A stretch of 38,005 nt of DNA from Streptomyces tailanensis (lineage in GTDB: Bacteria; Actinomycetota; Actinomycetes; Streptomycetales; Streptomycetaceae), in contig NZ_VTHJ01000079.1 in NCBI RefSeq assembly GCF_008386495.1, positions 1-38,005 of the forward strand, given 5' to 3'. Positions 7,561 through 16,585 of this stretch are shown here, in pieces. The notes under the pieces are model-generated. The model was not told where the DNA came from. It worked only from the letters and a program-made list of their open reading frames with translations, and made no database searches. Position 1 is the stretch's first letter; every line of letters starts with the position of its first letter. The position numbers were made by a program, and so were the translations under genes.

Positions 7561-10500
7561 GGGGTCACTGCCTCGATCGGGGCCTGCGGGAGGTGGGTGT
7601 GGCGGCTCGCGATGTCGTCGAGCGCGGCGGTGGCGAGCAGCTCGTCGAACCGGGCGGCGCGGACGCGGCCGGCGTTCTTCGTGGTCTGGTGGACGATCCA
7701 GCCGTAGGTGCCGGGGGCGTCGACGCTGAGGTTGTTGCGCTGCCGGAGCGCGCTCTTGTAGTCGTCGAGGCGCTTGATCGCGATCAGCGTGGCCAGCTCG
7801 TCGTCGCCGAACCGCTCCAGCGTGCCGCGCAGGTACTTCACGACGCGCTGCTTGACGAAGAAGTCCTCGGTGAGCACGAGGTTGCGGACGGCTTCGGCGA
7901 CCTTCGGGTCGTCCGGGCCGGTCGCTCCGGGCACCCGCTTCAGCGCGAGGTCCTGCGCGACGCCGAGCACCGTGTACGACGACAGCAGCGAGAACATGTC
8001 GTCGCCGCCCTGGTCGCCGAGCGCCGGGGCCCGGCCGCCGAGCACGGTACGGCGGTCGCGGTAGTCGACCTTGAACGCGCGCAGCTTGTCGGAAGCGATC
8101 GAGGTCGCCAGCTCGTCGAGGAGTTCGTTGCGCGTGGCCGCGGCGAGGATCTCACCCGCGTCCTGGTACAGGAGCAGCGCCCTGGGCATCCCGCAGTACA
8201 CGTGCTCCCGCTCGCTCTCCCAGTCCTCCAACAGCCGGGCCGCGAGCGGCGATCCGGTCGCCTCCAGATGCCAGGCCAGGAGCAGTCGTACGGCCGCCTC
8301 GTGGAAGGCGCCGTGCCCGGTGTCCGTCACCGGGAAGACGAGAAGGGAGTCGACGCTCACCCGGTCGCGGACCTCGCCCGACGGGTCGTACTGGTACAGG
8401 AAACCGCCGCTCATGCCGTTGCCGAGGCCCTTGCCGAAGCCGCCGAGGTTGAGCACGGTGCCGCCGGTCATGTACTCGCAGCCGAAGTCGCCGAGGCCCT
8501 CGACGACCGCGGTCGCGCCGGAGTTCCGTACGGCGAACCGGTCACCGGCCTCGCCCTGCACGAAGGTCCGGCCGCCGGTCGCGCCGAACAGCGCGAAGTT
8601 CCCGATGAGCACGTTGCCGCCGCGTTCGGCGCTGCCGCCGCCCGGGGCGCGGACGACGATCCGCCCGCCGCTCTGGCTCTTGCCGACGCCGTCGTTGGCC
8701 GTACCGGTGTGTTCGAGGGTGATGCCGTCATTGCAGAACACGCCGTACGACTGACCGGCCGACCCGGTGGTGCGGATGCGGACGGCGCCGTCGACGAGGC
8801 GGCGGCGGCCGCGGTCGTCGGTGGTGACGGCGGGGGCGTTCGTGTGCTGGATCTCGTGGTTGAGAAGCCGCTCGACGTCGATGGAGAGCTGTCCGCCGAC
8901 CGACTTGTCGCTGTTGCCGAGGCGGACGCCCTCGACGAGCAGGGACGGCTCGCGCCGGTCGAGGAGCGCTTCCCTTATGCGCTCAATCAGGGCGTCGTCG
9001 GTGGTGAAGTCCTTCTCCAGGTACTCCGGGTCCGCCACGGCCTTCTCGGGCACGCCCGCGAGCAGGCGGCGCACGTCGAGGCGCCCCACGCTCGCCGGGT
9101 GGTCGAGGAGTTGCAGCAGGTCCGTACGCCCCCGCGCCTCGCGGAGGGACCGCAGGCCGAGGCGGGCGAGGATCTGCCGTACGTCGTGCGCGATGTTGAG
9201 CAGGTACTGCGCCAGTGCGCGCGGGTCGCCCTCGAAGACCTCGGGGTTCGTGGTGAGCCCGGCGGGGCACTTGACGTTGCAGTTCTTCGCCATGACGCAG
9301 CCGAGCATCATCAGCGCGGTCGTACCGAACTCGAAGCTGTCGGCCCCGAGCAGCGCGGAGGTGACGACGTCGCCGCCGGTCTGGTGCGCGCCGGAGCAGC
9401 GCAGGACGACCTTCTGGCGGAGCCCGTTCGCGACGAGCGCCTGGTGCACCTCGGCGACGCCGATCTCCGCCGAACGCCCCGCGTACTTGAGGCTGGTGAC
9501 GGCCGCGGCGCCCGTGCCGCCGGTGTTCCCGGCGACGTTGATGACGTCCGCGCCGGCCTTGGCGACGCCGACCGCGATGGTGCCGATGCCCTCCGAGGAC
9601 ACCAGCTTCACGATCACCCGGACCCGGGCGGCCTTGCAGTCGTGGATGAGCTGTGCGAGGTCCTCGATCGAGTACGTGTCGTGGTGCGGGGGAGGGGAGA
9701 TGAGCTCGATGCCCGGGGTGCCGCCGCGCGCGGCCGCGATGTCGACGGTGACCTTCGGCGCGGGCAGCTGACCGCCCTCGCCGGGCTTGGCGCCTTGCCC
9801 GATCTTGATCTCCAGCTCTTCGAGCATCGGGTCGGCGAGGTAGCCCGCCCAGATGCCGAACCGCCCGGACGCGAACTGCTTGATCCTCGATCCGCGGATG
9901 GTGCCGTACCGGGAGTGGTGCTCGCCGCCCTCGCCGCTGTTCGACATGGCGCCGACCATGTTCGTGCCGTGCGCGACCGCCTCGTGCGCGGTCGCCACGA
10001 GCGCGCCGTGGCTCATCGCGCCGGAGGCGAGGGAGCGGGTGATCTCGTGCGCGGGCTGCACCTCGTCGAGCGGCACGCTGTCGGGGGCGTTGTCGAGGAG
10101 GGTGAGGAGGTGGGCGGCGGTGCCGGTGGCGGCGACGGTGACGCCCTCGGCGTCCACGTCGAGCGTCTCGACCTCGCCGGGGTGGGCGAGGGCGAGGCCG
10201 TCGGCGAGGGCGGCGTGGCGCTCGGCGGCGTCGGGGCCCAGGTCCTTGGCGGCCGTGAGGCGCAGCCGGACGGTGGAGGGGTCGATGACGTCGGCGACCA
10301 CCCCGCGGACCGTCACGCTCGCGTTGCCGCTCGTCGAGAACCGGCCCAGCTCGCGCGCGAAGTCCTCCGCCGTACGCAGCCCGGTCACATCCGCGGGCAG
10401 CGCGAGCACGTCACGCAGCGCGGCCGGGCGGCGTGACCGCTCCTCGTGGGTCGTCCGCAGGAAGGCGCGGTACCCGGGCGTGATCCGGAACGCGTCGATC

Positions 10501-13097
10501 TCGGCGTCGCTGAGCGCGTCGTACCCGGTGTTCCGGTAGGCGGCGTCGGTGATGCCGAAGGCGTCGTCGAGCTGGGCCAGCGTGAGCAGGCGCAGCGCGT
10601 CGGGGTCGCCGTCCTTGCCGAACTCGGGCTTCTCCTCGGTCATGTCGCCGAAGCCGCGCACAGCCGTGACGCCGAAGGAGTGCCCGGCGCCGTCCGACCG
10701 CTCCTTGAACAGGCCGAGCAGCGGGACCTGCTGCTCGCCCTCGACCGTACGGGCCCGCTCGTGCCAGTCCGTCGCGGCCTGCGCGATGCGGGCGAACCCG
10801 ACACCGCCGACCGGGGCCTCCATGTGCGGGAAGACGCGAGCGAAGATGTCGTCGCGGGTGTCGAGGTAGTTCGGTTCGAAGAACTCGCCGCCGATGTAGC
10901 TCTCGGCGGTGCACAGCCCGACGCGGCCCATGGTCTTGGCGAGGGACTTCTCGGCCGCCTTGCGGAACTTGGCGAGCGCCCGGTCGGTCTCGGTGATCTC
11001 ACCCGCGGGGGCCGGGGCGCTCGGGTACCTCTCCTCGGCGCGCAGCCGTGCGCTGAGGCTGTAGACCGCGGAGGCACCGAAGCCGAGCGCGGTCGCGACA
11101 TGGTGGGAGGAGGCCAGCTGGCCGCTCTCCGCGACGAGCGAGACGCGCAGCCGCAGCCCGGTCTCGATGAGCCGCTGGTTCACGGCGGCGATGGCGAGGA
11201 TGACGGGCAGCGGGGCGCGCGTCGAGGAGACGGCCCGGTCGGTGAGGAGCGCGATGCCGCCCTGCTCGGCGGCGAACCGTTCGACGTCGTCGCAGAGCTT
11301 CTGGACCGCGGAGCGGAGCGTGTCGGCGTTCGCGGACGCGTCCCCGGACACCGGGTCGTAGAGCATGGCGAACCTGGTGAGGGGCACGATCCGCTGGTCG
11401 CGCAGCCGGACCATGTCGAGATGTCCGAGCACGGGCGAGGACACCACGAGCTGCCGCCCGCCGGCCTCCCCGGTGCCGTCGGGCTTGGGGCCGAGGGCGA
11501 CCCGCATGCTCATGCCGTCGGCCTCGCGGATGCTGTCCAGCGGCGGGTTCGTCACCTGGGCGAAGCGCTGCGAGAAGTACTTCGCCATGCCGCCCTCGGT
11601 GTCGCTGAGCGCGTTGATGGCGTTGCCGTAGCCCATCGCCGAGATCCGCTCCGACCCGTCGGCGAGCATCGGGTCGAGCATGAACCGGAAGCTCTCCTGG
11701 TTCAGCGAGTACGCCACGTACCGGCCGGCGAGGGTGAGGTCGCCGTCGTAGCCGAGGGTCGTCGTGCCACGGTAGTAGTCGGGAGCGGGGAGGTCGTCGA
11801 GGTTCACCCGCGCCTCGGTGAGGAGCTCGGAGTACGGCCGGCGCGCGGCGAGGGCGTCGAGGACGTCACGCGTGCGCATACGGCGGCCGGTGCGGTGGTC
11901 GACGACGAGCATGCCGCCGGCCTCGATACGGCCCCGGTGCACTACCTCGTCGTCGGGGAACGCGACCTGTCCGGCCTCCGACGCCACCATCAGGTACTCG
12001 GCGGTCTCGACGGTACGCAGCGGGCGCAGGCCGAGCCGGTCGAGGCGGGCGCCGACGACGTCCCCGTCGCTGAAGATCACGGCCGCCGGGCCGTCGTTCT
12101 TCTCCTCGTAGAGGGAGAAGTACTCCAGCATGTCGCGGACGGCGACGGGCAGGGTGCGGTCGTTCTCCCACGCGGGCGGCATGAGCGAGACGACCGCCTC
12201 GACGATGTCCAGGCCGTCGTCGAACACCCGGCTCTGCAGGGTCTGGTCGAGCCGGCTGGAGTCGGACTGCCCTGGCGGACGCACGATGCTGCGGGTGCGG
12301 GCCCGCGCGAGGGCCTCGTCGCTGAGCCGGTTCTTGCGGTCGGTGTTGAGCTCACCGTTGTGCGCCATGAGGCGGAACGGCTGCGCCATCGTCGGGTGCG
12401 GCTGGGTGTTGGTGGAGAACCGGGTGTGGAAGTACAGCGTCCGGACCGAGTGCCGCGGATCGCCGAGATCGCGGAAGTACCCGATGACCTCACCGGAGTT
12501 GAGCCGCCCCTTGAGCACCTGCGTCCGCGCGCTCAGCGACAGCGGGTACAGCCCCGCGTACGTGTCGTCGGCGTAGGCGACGGCCTCGATCGCGAGCAGG
12601 GCGCGGTTGGCGGCGGCGTCGACGTCGGCCCGCGACCAGGCGTCCGGCGCGCGGAACACCCACTGCACGATGGGCAGCTGGTACTGCTCGGCGGCGGGCC
12701 GGGCGACGGAGTGGTCCACGGGTACGTCGCGGACGAGGAGCGTCTCGAAGCCCTGGTCGGCGATGCAGCGGCCGACGAGGTCCATCGCATGGCTGCGTCG
12801 GTCGGCGTCGTCGGTGTCGGTCGGCACGAAGCAGTTCGCGACGCCGAAGTGCCCGGCGCGCAGCGTCTCGCCGGTGATCGCGCCGAAGAACTCCACCGAC
12901 AGGTCGACGCTCACGCCCGCGCCGTCACCGACGCCCTCGGCGGACGCGCCGCCACGGTGCGGGATGGCACAGAGCGCTTCGTGGCCCTTGAGGATGACGT
13001 CGTGGCTCGGCGTCCCGTCGAGGCGGGTGATGAAGCCGACGCCGCAGTCGCTGTGATCGCGGGCAGGGTCGTAGAGACCAAAGGTGGCGTGATTCAA
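7557..13097 (-). CDS. atypical glutamate-synthase-like large subunit (1846 aa)
   Basis: Start TTG at 13097 with AGGA upstream. Domains in order: class II glutamine amidotransferase (nucleophile probably Cys18 in DHSDCGVGFI after removal of a 17-residue propeptide; IPHRGGASAEG); central domain; FMN-binding synthase domain (ISPPPHHDTYSIEDLAQLI, NTGGTGAAAVTSLKYAG); a cysteine cluster GCVMAKNCNVKCPAG near residue 1265; the GXGXG beta-helix domain (GNVLIGNFALFGATGG); and about 250 extra C-terminal residues. Ordinary GltB has about 1500 residues. The cysteines are spaced C-x5-C-x3-C, one residue shorter than the C-x5-C-x4-C 3Fe-4S pattern of E. coli GltB. No GltD is adjacent; a diflavin reductase follows instead. 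It would release ammonia from glutamine and transfer it reductively, but the acceptor may not be 2-oxoglutarate. Confidence 0.85.
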   Translation of the reverse strand: MNHATFGLYDPARDHSDCGVGFITRLDGTPSHDVILKGHEALCAIPHRGGASAEGVGDGAGVSVDLSVEFFGAITGETLRAGHFGVANCFVPTDTDDADRRSHAMDLVGRCIADQGFETLLVRDVPVDHSVARPAAEQYQLPIVQWVFRAPDAWSRADVDAAANRALLAIEAVAYADDTYAGLYPLSLSARTQVLKGRLNSGEVIGYFRDLGDPRHSVRTLYFHTRFSTNTQPHPTMAQPFRLMAHNGELNTDRKNRLSDEALARARTRSIVRPPGQSDSSRLDQTLQSRVFDDGLDIVEAVVSLMPPAWENDRTLPVAVRDMLEYFSLYEEKNDGPAAVIFSDGDVVGARLDRLGLRPLRTVETAEYLMVASEAGQVAFPDDEVVHRGRIEAGGMLVVDHRTGRRMRTRDVLDALAARRPYSELLTEARVNLDDLPAPDYYRGTTTLGYDGDLTLAGRYVAYSLNQESFRFMLDPMLADGSERISAMGYGNAINALSDTEGGMAKYFSQRFAQVTNPPLDSIREADGMSMRVALGPKPDGTGEAGGRQLVVSSPVLGHLDMVRLRDQRIVPLTRFAMLYDPVSGDASANADTLRSAVQKLCDDVERFAAEQGGIALLTDRAVSSTRAPLPVILAIAAVNQRLIETGLRLRVSLVAESGQLASSHHVATALGFGASAVYSLSARLRAEERYPSAPAPAGEITETDRALAKFRKAAEKSLAKTMGRVGLCTAESYIGGEFFEPNYLDTRDDIFARVFPHMEAPVGGVGFARIAQAATDWHERARTVEGEQQVPLLGLFKERSDGAGHSFGVTAVRGFGDMTEEKPEFGKDGDPDALRLLTLAQLDDAFGITDAAYRNTGYDALSDAEIDAFRITPGYRAFLRTTHEERSRRPAALRDVLALPADVTGLRTAEDFARELGRFSTSGNASVTVRGVVADVIDPSTVRLRLTAAKDLGPDAAERHAALADGLALAHPGEVETLDVDAEGVTVAATGTAAHLLTLLDNAPDSVPLDEVQPAHEITRSLASGAMSHGALVATAHEAVAHGTNMVGAMSNSGEGGEHHSRYGTIRGSRIKQFASGRFGIWAGYLADPMLEELEIKIGQGAKPGEGGQLPAPKVTVDIAAARGGTPGIELISPPPHHDTYSIEDLAQLIHDCKAARVRVIVKLVSSEGIGTIAVGVAKAGADVINVAGNTGGTGAAAVTSLKYAGRSAEIGVAEVHQALVANGLRQKVVLRCSGAHQTGGDVVTSALLGADSFEFGTTALMMLGCVMAKNCNVKCPAGLTTNPEVFEGDPRALAQYLLNIAHDVRQILARLGLRSLREARGRTDLLQLLDHPASVGRLDVRRLLAGVPEKAVADPEYLEKDFTTDDALIERIREALLDRREPSLLVEGVRLGNSDKSVGGQLSIDVERLLNHEIQHTNAPAVTTDDRGRRRLVDGAVRIRTTGSAGQSYGVFCNDGITLEHTGTANDGVGKSQSGGRIVVRAPGGGSAERGGNVLIGNFALFGATGGRTFVQGEAGDRFAVRNSGATAVVEGLGDFGCEYMTGGTVLNLGGFGKGLGNGMSGGFLYQYDPSGEVRDRVSVDSLLVFPVTDTGHGAFHEAAVRLLLAWHLEATGSPLAARLLEDWESEREHVYCGMPRALLLYQDAGEILAAATRNELLDELATSIASDKLRAFKVDYRDRRTVLGGRAPALGDQGGDDMFSLLSSYTVLGVAQDLALKRVPGATGPDDPKVAEAVRNLVLTEDFFVKQRVVKYLRGTLERFGDDELATLIAIKRLDDYKSALRQRNNLSVDAPGTYGWIVHQTTKNAGRVRAARFDELLATAALDDIASRHTHLPQAPIEAVTP

Positions 13098-13167
13098 GTG
13101 GGGGTCCTGTGGGAGCGGGTTCCGACAGCGGACGGCCAGGCTGCGTCGGTGAAGCGCTCGCCGCGAG

Positions 13168-13186
13168 AACGGTAAGGGCTACCTAA
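13168..13186 (-). promoter_or_regulatory. candidate IdeR/DmdR iron box upstream of the GltB-like operon
   Basis: The plus strand reads AACGGTAAGGGCTACCTAA. Its reverse complement matches the actinobacterial iron-box consensus TWAGGTWAGSCTWACCTWA at 15 of 19 positions by my count, with TTAGGT and TTACC half-sites intact. It lies about 70-90 bases upstream of the TTG start, where a repressor could block the promoter. Iron-dependent repression would suit an operon coding for an Fe-S enzyme, a reductase and a heme protein. Confidence 0.5.
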
Positions 13187-13277
13187 CTCTGCCGCAAGTA
13201 TGCGCCATGCATCTATTTCGAGCGAGTGGGTTGGAACCCGGGGCGTGATCTTCCTATCTTCCTCGACCGGGGGCCCC

Positions 13278-13299
13278 GTTGACAGGAAGGTGACAGGAA
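13278..13299 (+). promoter_or_regulatory. 11-bp direct repeat, PHO-box-like, before PAP2 gene
   Basis: GTTGACAGGAA is followed directly by GGTGACAGGAA, nine of eleven bases identical. An 11-base direct-repeat period is the geometry of PhoP sites in Streptomyces, although the sequence is not a close match to the GTTCACC consensus. The first unit also contains a TTGACA hexamer. The surrounding 13300-13390 is noticeably AT-richer than the rest of the window. Confidence 0.3.
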
Positions 13300-13321
13300 A
13301 ACCCGCCCTGACACAAAAAAA

Positions 13322-14708
13322 TTGAGATATATAACACCACAGACCTTTTCACGAATAAATAGGGCGATAGCGCGAATAGGCAGGGCGAGACTCTGGGCCG
13401 TGGCGGCCGCGGTGGCCCTCGGCTTCCTCATCACGCTGGAGATCGCCGCACGTCGCTACGGCCTGCCGGGGCCGATGACCAACCAAGTACGAGAGGTGAT
13501 ATTCACCCCCAAATCGGGGCCGCTGCTGTACGCCGGTATGGCGCTGATGATGGTGGTGCTCCCCTGGCGGCAGCGGTTCGTCGCGGCCGGTGCCGCGATC
13601 GGCATCGACGCCGTCTTCCTGCTGGTGCGATGGGCGCTCGACGCCAGGATGTGCTTCGGCAACGGCGCGCTGTGGGTGGTACTGGCCTACGGGGTCATCG
13701 CCGTCACGCGCCGCACCGGCCGGGAACGTGTCCTGCTGCTGAAGGGCGTCGGGCTGGGCCTGCTACTGGTGGCCGGCCGCAAGACCGGCGACACCTGGCT
13801 GCTCATCACCTCGAAGACCCGCCCGACGGTGCTCGACCAGTACGTGGCGACCGCCGATCACGCGCTGGGCGACCCGTCCTGGCTGGCGGGCCGCATCCTC
13901 ACGGCCACCGGCCCGATCGGCATCCGTCTGCTCGACTTCGTCTACGTCCAACTCGCGGTCGCCGCCGTCGTCGTAGCCCTCTACCAACTGCGCCACGTGG
14001 CGGTCGAGCGCCGCTTCCCCCCGTCACCATCTGGTGCGCACGTTCCTGACCACCGGCCTCCTCGGACCGGCCATCTACATGATCTACCCGGTGGTCGGGC
14101 CGGTCTTCGCCTACGGCACCGGCAGCGAGTACTGGGCGGCGGCCAACCTGTGGCCGGAAGCACCACCCACCGGGCAGTGGGCGGTGGGCGACCTGTGGCC
14201 GGTCACGCCACCGGCCGGCGCGCCGCACCCGATGCCGTTCGACGAGTTCACCCCGCGCAACTGCATGCCCAGCCTGCACACGGCATGGGCCACCGTGATC
14301 TACATCCACTCCCGCAAGGCCCCACGGATCCTGCGCTTCGCGGGCACGTTCTGGCTGATCGCCACCCTCGCCGCGACGCTGGGCTTCGGCTACCACTACG
14401 GCGCGGACCTCGTGGCCGGTGTCGTATTCGCCCTCACGGTCGAAGCGGCCCTGCGCGCGCAGGCACACGGCTGGGACCGGTCAGCAACCCAACTCGTCGC
14501 CTACGGCGCGACGGTCTTCGCCGCGCTCCTGGTGTCCTACCGCTACCTGTCCACGGAGATGGCCGAACACCCGTGGCTGTACGGCCCCCTTCTCCTCCTG
14601 GCGATGGCCTCGGTGATCTACGGCTACGTACGCACCACCAAACACTGGGAACCGAAGCCCACACCAGCACACCAACCGAAACCGCGGCCCCAACCCGAGC
14701 TGGTCTGA
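13322..14708 (+). pseudogene. PAP2/AUR1-like phosphatase membrane protein, frameshifted
   Basis: Two adjoining frames make one polytopic membrane phosphatase. The first runs from TTG 13322 to about 14020 (several membrane spans, ending LYQLRHVAVERRFP). The second resumes at RHHLVRTFLTTGLLGPAIYM and runs to 14708. The PAP2 catalytic parts are in the second: FTPRNCMPSLHTAWATV supplies the PSLH histidine, and GFGYHYGADLVAGVVFAL supplies the final histidine and aspartate. The break is a run of six C at 14017-14022; five C would restore a 461-residue protein. The family removes phosphate from lipid or prenyl phosphates; AUR1-like members transfer inositol phosphate. The start is uncertain: no good ribosome site precedes 13322, and GTG 13400 is an in-frame alternative. 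The break may be real, phase-variable, or a base-calling error. Confidence 0.75.
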
Positions 14709-14822
14709 ACCCCGTTGCGGCAGCCGGTGGCGAAAGGGCTTGAACGCATGGCATCCAAGCCCACTCCGAAGGGGTCTACCAGGGAAAGCCCACCGGGCTT
14801 ACCGACCCTGGAAGAGGATCCG

Positions 14823-15539
14823 ATGCAACGACGCCTCGTCACCTCAGCCCTCACCGCCGCCCTGTGCGGCACCACGCTCGCCGGCACCGCCACCACCGCC
14901 TCCGCCGCACCCGCGGCCGTCGACTGCCGCAAGGTGAAGTGCGTAGCCCTCACCTTCGACGACGGCCCGGTCGCGGACACCCAGCGGTTGCTGCGCCTCC
15001 TGAACGACGGGAAGGCCAGATCGACCTTCTACGTCGTAGGCAAGAACGCCCAGAAGAACCCGTCGATCGTCCGCGCCGCGGCGAACGCCGGCCACCAGAT
15101 AGGCAACCACAGCTGGGACCACGCCAACCTGACCAAGCTCAGCGCCGCCCAGATCACGTCGCAGTTCTCCCGCGCGGACGCGGCGATCAAGAAGGCGACC
15201 GGCAAAAAGCCCACCACCGTCCGCGCCCCGTACGGCGCCCACAACGCGACCGTCCGCAGGGTTGCCGCGCGACCGCTGGTCCACTGGAGCGTCGACACCC
15301 TCGACTGGAAGTACCGCGACACCGCTCGCCTGGTCAAGACCGTCACCCAGACGACCAAACCCGGCGACATAGTCCTCATGCACGACATCCACAAGACGAC
15401 GGTCAACGCGATACCGGGCATCATCAAGGGCCTCAAAGCCCGCGGCTTCCACTTCGTCACCGTCGACCAACTCTTCACCCCGACCAAGCTCCCCGCAGGC
15501 AAGGTCACCTACCACAACCGCGCCGCTTACCGCCCCTGA
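14823..15539 (+). CDS. secreted polysaccharide deacetylase (NodB domain)
   Basis: I choose ATG 14823 (AGAGGA upstream) because a Sec signal peptide starts there: basic MQRR, hydrophobic ALTAALCGTTLAGTA, cleavage after TASA. The mature part is a compact CE4 domain of about 210 residues with all five motifs: TFDDGP (catalytic and metal Asp), NHSWDH (metal His pair), RAPYG, DTLDWK and VLMHDIH. CE4 enzymes remove N-acetyl groups from peptidoglycan, chitin or similar glycans outside the cell. The small size and lack of binding modules suit a peptidoglycan or chito-oligosaccharide deacetylase. Its 3' end overlaps the convergent DUF397 gene by 13 bases. Confidence 0.92.
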   Translation: MQRRLVTSALTAALCGTTLAGTATTASAAPAAVDCRKVKCVALTFDDGPVADTQRLLRLLNDGKARSTFYVVGKNAQKNPSIVRAAANAGHQIGNHSWDHANLTKLSAAQITSQFSRADAAIKKATGKKPTTVRAPYGAHNATVRRVAARPLVHWSVDTLDWKYRDTARLVKTVTQTTKPGDIVLMHDIHKTTVNAIPGIIKGLKARGFHFVTVDQLFTPTKLPAGKVTYHNRAAYRP

Positions 15540-15742
15540 CCAGGGCCGGGCGCGTAGCCGCGCACGAACGCCGACCAGGCCGCGGCGGAGAGGAGCAGGG
15601 GGCGACCGTCCGGGACTTTGCTGTCCCGGACGGGGACTATGCCGGGGTGGCCGTCGGAGACTTCGAGGCAGTTCGTGCCGCCGCCGTCGCTGTAGGACGA
15701 CTTGCGCCACACGGCGGTGGTGAGGTCGAGGGTCCGGTTCAT
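15527..15742 (-). CDS. DUF397 protein, partner of the adjacent XRE regulator
   Basis: 71 residues with the DUF397 signatures AVWRKSSYSDGGGTNCLEV, VPVRDSKVPDG and LLLSAAAWSAFVRG. GGAGGAG precedes the ATG, and the start overlaps the regulator stop as ATGA, so the two are translationally coupled. DUF397 proteins nearly always accompany a DUF5753-type helix-turn-helix regulator in actinomycetes. Several such pairs (BldB-like/WhiJ-like systems) act in development and antibiotic control, with the small protein modulating the DNA-binding one. Here the specific target is unknown. Confidence 0.93.
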   Translation of the reverse strand: MNRTLDLTTAVWRKSSYSDGGGTNCLEVSDGHPGIVPVRDSKVPDGRPLLLSAAAWSAFVRGYAPGPGQGR

Positions 15743-16572
15743 GGTCTGCACTCCTCCAGAAGGCGCTTGATGAACGCCGTCGACTCCGCCGGGGTCAGGG
15801 CCGCGTCCCTGACGCGATCGTAGGACAGGCGGAAGGCCAGGACCCTTTCCGGATCCTCGATCAACTCGCCGATGCCGTTGCCCTCCGAGTAGGCAACGGC
15901 ATCGCCGCTTCGCTGCCAGAAGAGCCAGAGGTGACCGTCCATGAGGTCGTGCGCGCCAGCCGCGTACGGCAGCACCTGAATCGCGACGGACGGCAACTCC
16001 GCGGCTTCCACCAGGTGTGCGAGCTGGTCCGCCCACACCTTCTGGTCGGGAACGGCTCGTCGCACGGCCCCTTCGTCGAGGATCACGCGGACACTTGGTG
16101 TCGGCTCGCGGTACAGCAGTTCCTGCCGTGCCATGCGCGCAGCCACCTGTTCCTCGATCTCCTCGCTGTTGCCAGCCGTTGCCTGGGCTCCAGACAACCC
16201 TGACAACACCGTGCGGGCATACTCCTCGGTCTGCAACAGGCCCGGCACTCGCAGCTGGAACAGCCACATGACCCGAGCCGTCGCCTCCAGCTCCATGAAC
16301 GCCTTGTACTTGTCCTTGATGACCTCCATGCGTGCGTCCCGCCACAGCCGAACCAGCAGGTCACCGGAGCCGTAGTACCTGTCCAAGTCCTCCATGACCG
16401 CCCGCTTGGAGAACCGCTCGCCCTTCTCCAGGCGATACAGATAGCTCTTGTCGTACGACGTCTCCGCCGCCAGCTGCGCCAGCGTCTTGCCCGCCTTTTC
16501 ACGCAGGAACCGCAGCGTCCGCCCGAGCGCCGCACGCCCCGAGTCCGGCTGTCCGTCAACGAGTTCGCTCAT
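15739..16572 (-). CDS. XRE-family regulator with DUF5753 domain
   Basis: 277 residues. The ATG at 16572 follows GAGGGG. An N-terminal helix-turn-helix at about 14-70 (LGRTLRFLREKAGKTLAQLA, SYDKSYLYRLEKGERFSKRA) is followed by the DUF5753 sensory domain (ARVMWLFQLRVPGLLQTEEY, LPSVAIQVLPYAAGAHDLM, DVVYSE-like region AVAYSEGNGIGELIEDPERV). It forms an operon with the DUF397 gene. A 21-bp inverted repeat sits 14 bases upstream of the start (16586-16606), with a near-identical copy inside the gene (16178-16198), which suggests autoregulation. A divergent two-gene unit starts at 16721 and may be controlled from the same operator. Confidence 0.92.
   Translation of the reverse strand: MSELVDGQPDSGRAALGRTLRFLREKAGKTLAQLAAETSYDKSYLYRLEKGERFSKRAVMEDLDRYYGSGDLLVRLWRDARMEVIKDKYKAFMELEATARVMWLFQLRVPGLLQTEEYARTVLSGLSGAQATAGNSEEIEEQVAARMARQELLYREPTPSVRVILDEGAVRRAVPDQKVWADQLAHLVEAAELPSVAIQVLPYAAGAHDLMDGHLWLFWQRSGDAVAYSEGNGIGELIEDPERVLAFRLSYDRVRDAALTPAESTAFIKRLLEECRP
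16178..16198. promoter_or_regulatory. second operator-like copy inside the XRE gene
   Basis: Arms GTTGCCTGG and CCAGACAAC with spacer GCT. Both arms are identical base for base to the copy at 16586-16606, including the single mispaired position, although here the DNA encodes part of SGLSGAQATAGN. Centre-to-centre distance to the promoter copy is 408 bp. Confidence 0.5.
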
Positions 16573-16585
16573 GTCACCCCTCGCC

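Noticed and set aside
7593..13175. Two long plus-strand frames (7593-10436 and 10446-13175) opposite the glutamate-synthase gene
   Set aside because: Composition is Arg/Gly/Val/Glu-rich with no recognisable motif; they mirror the codon periodicity of the GltB-like gene.
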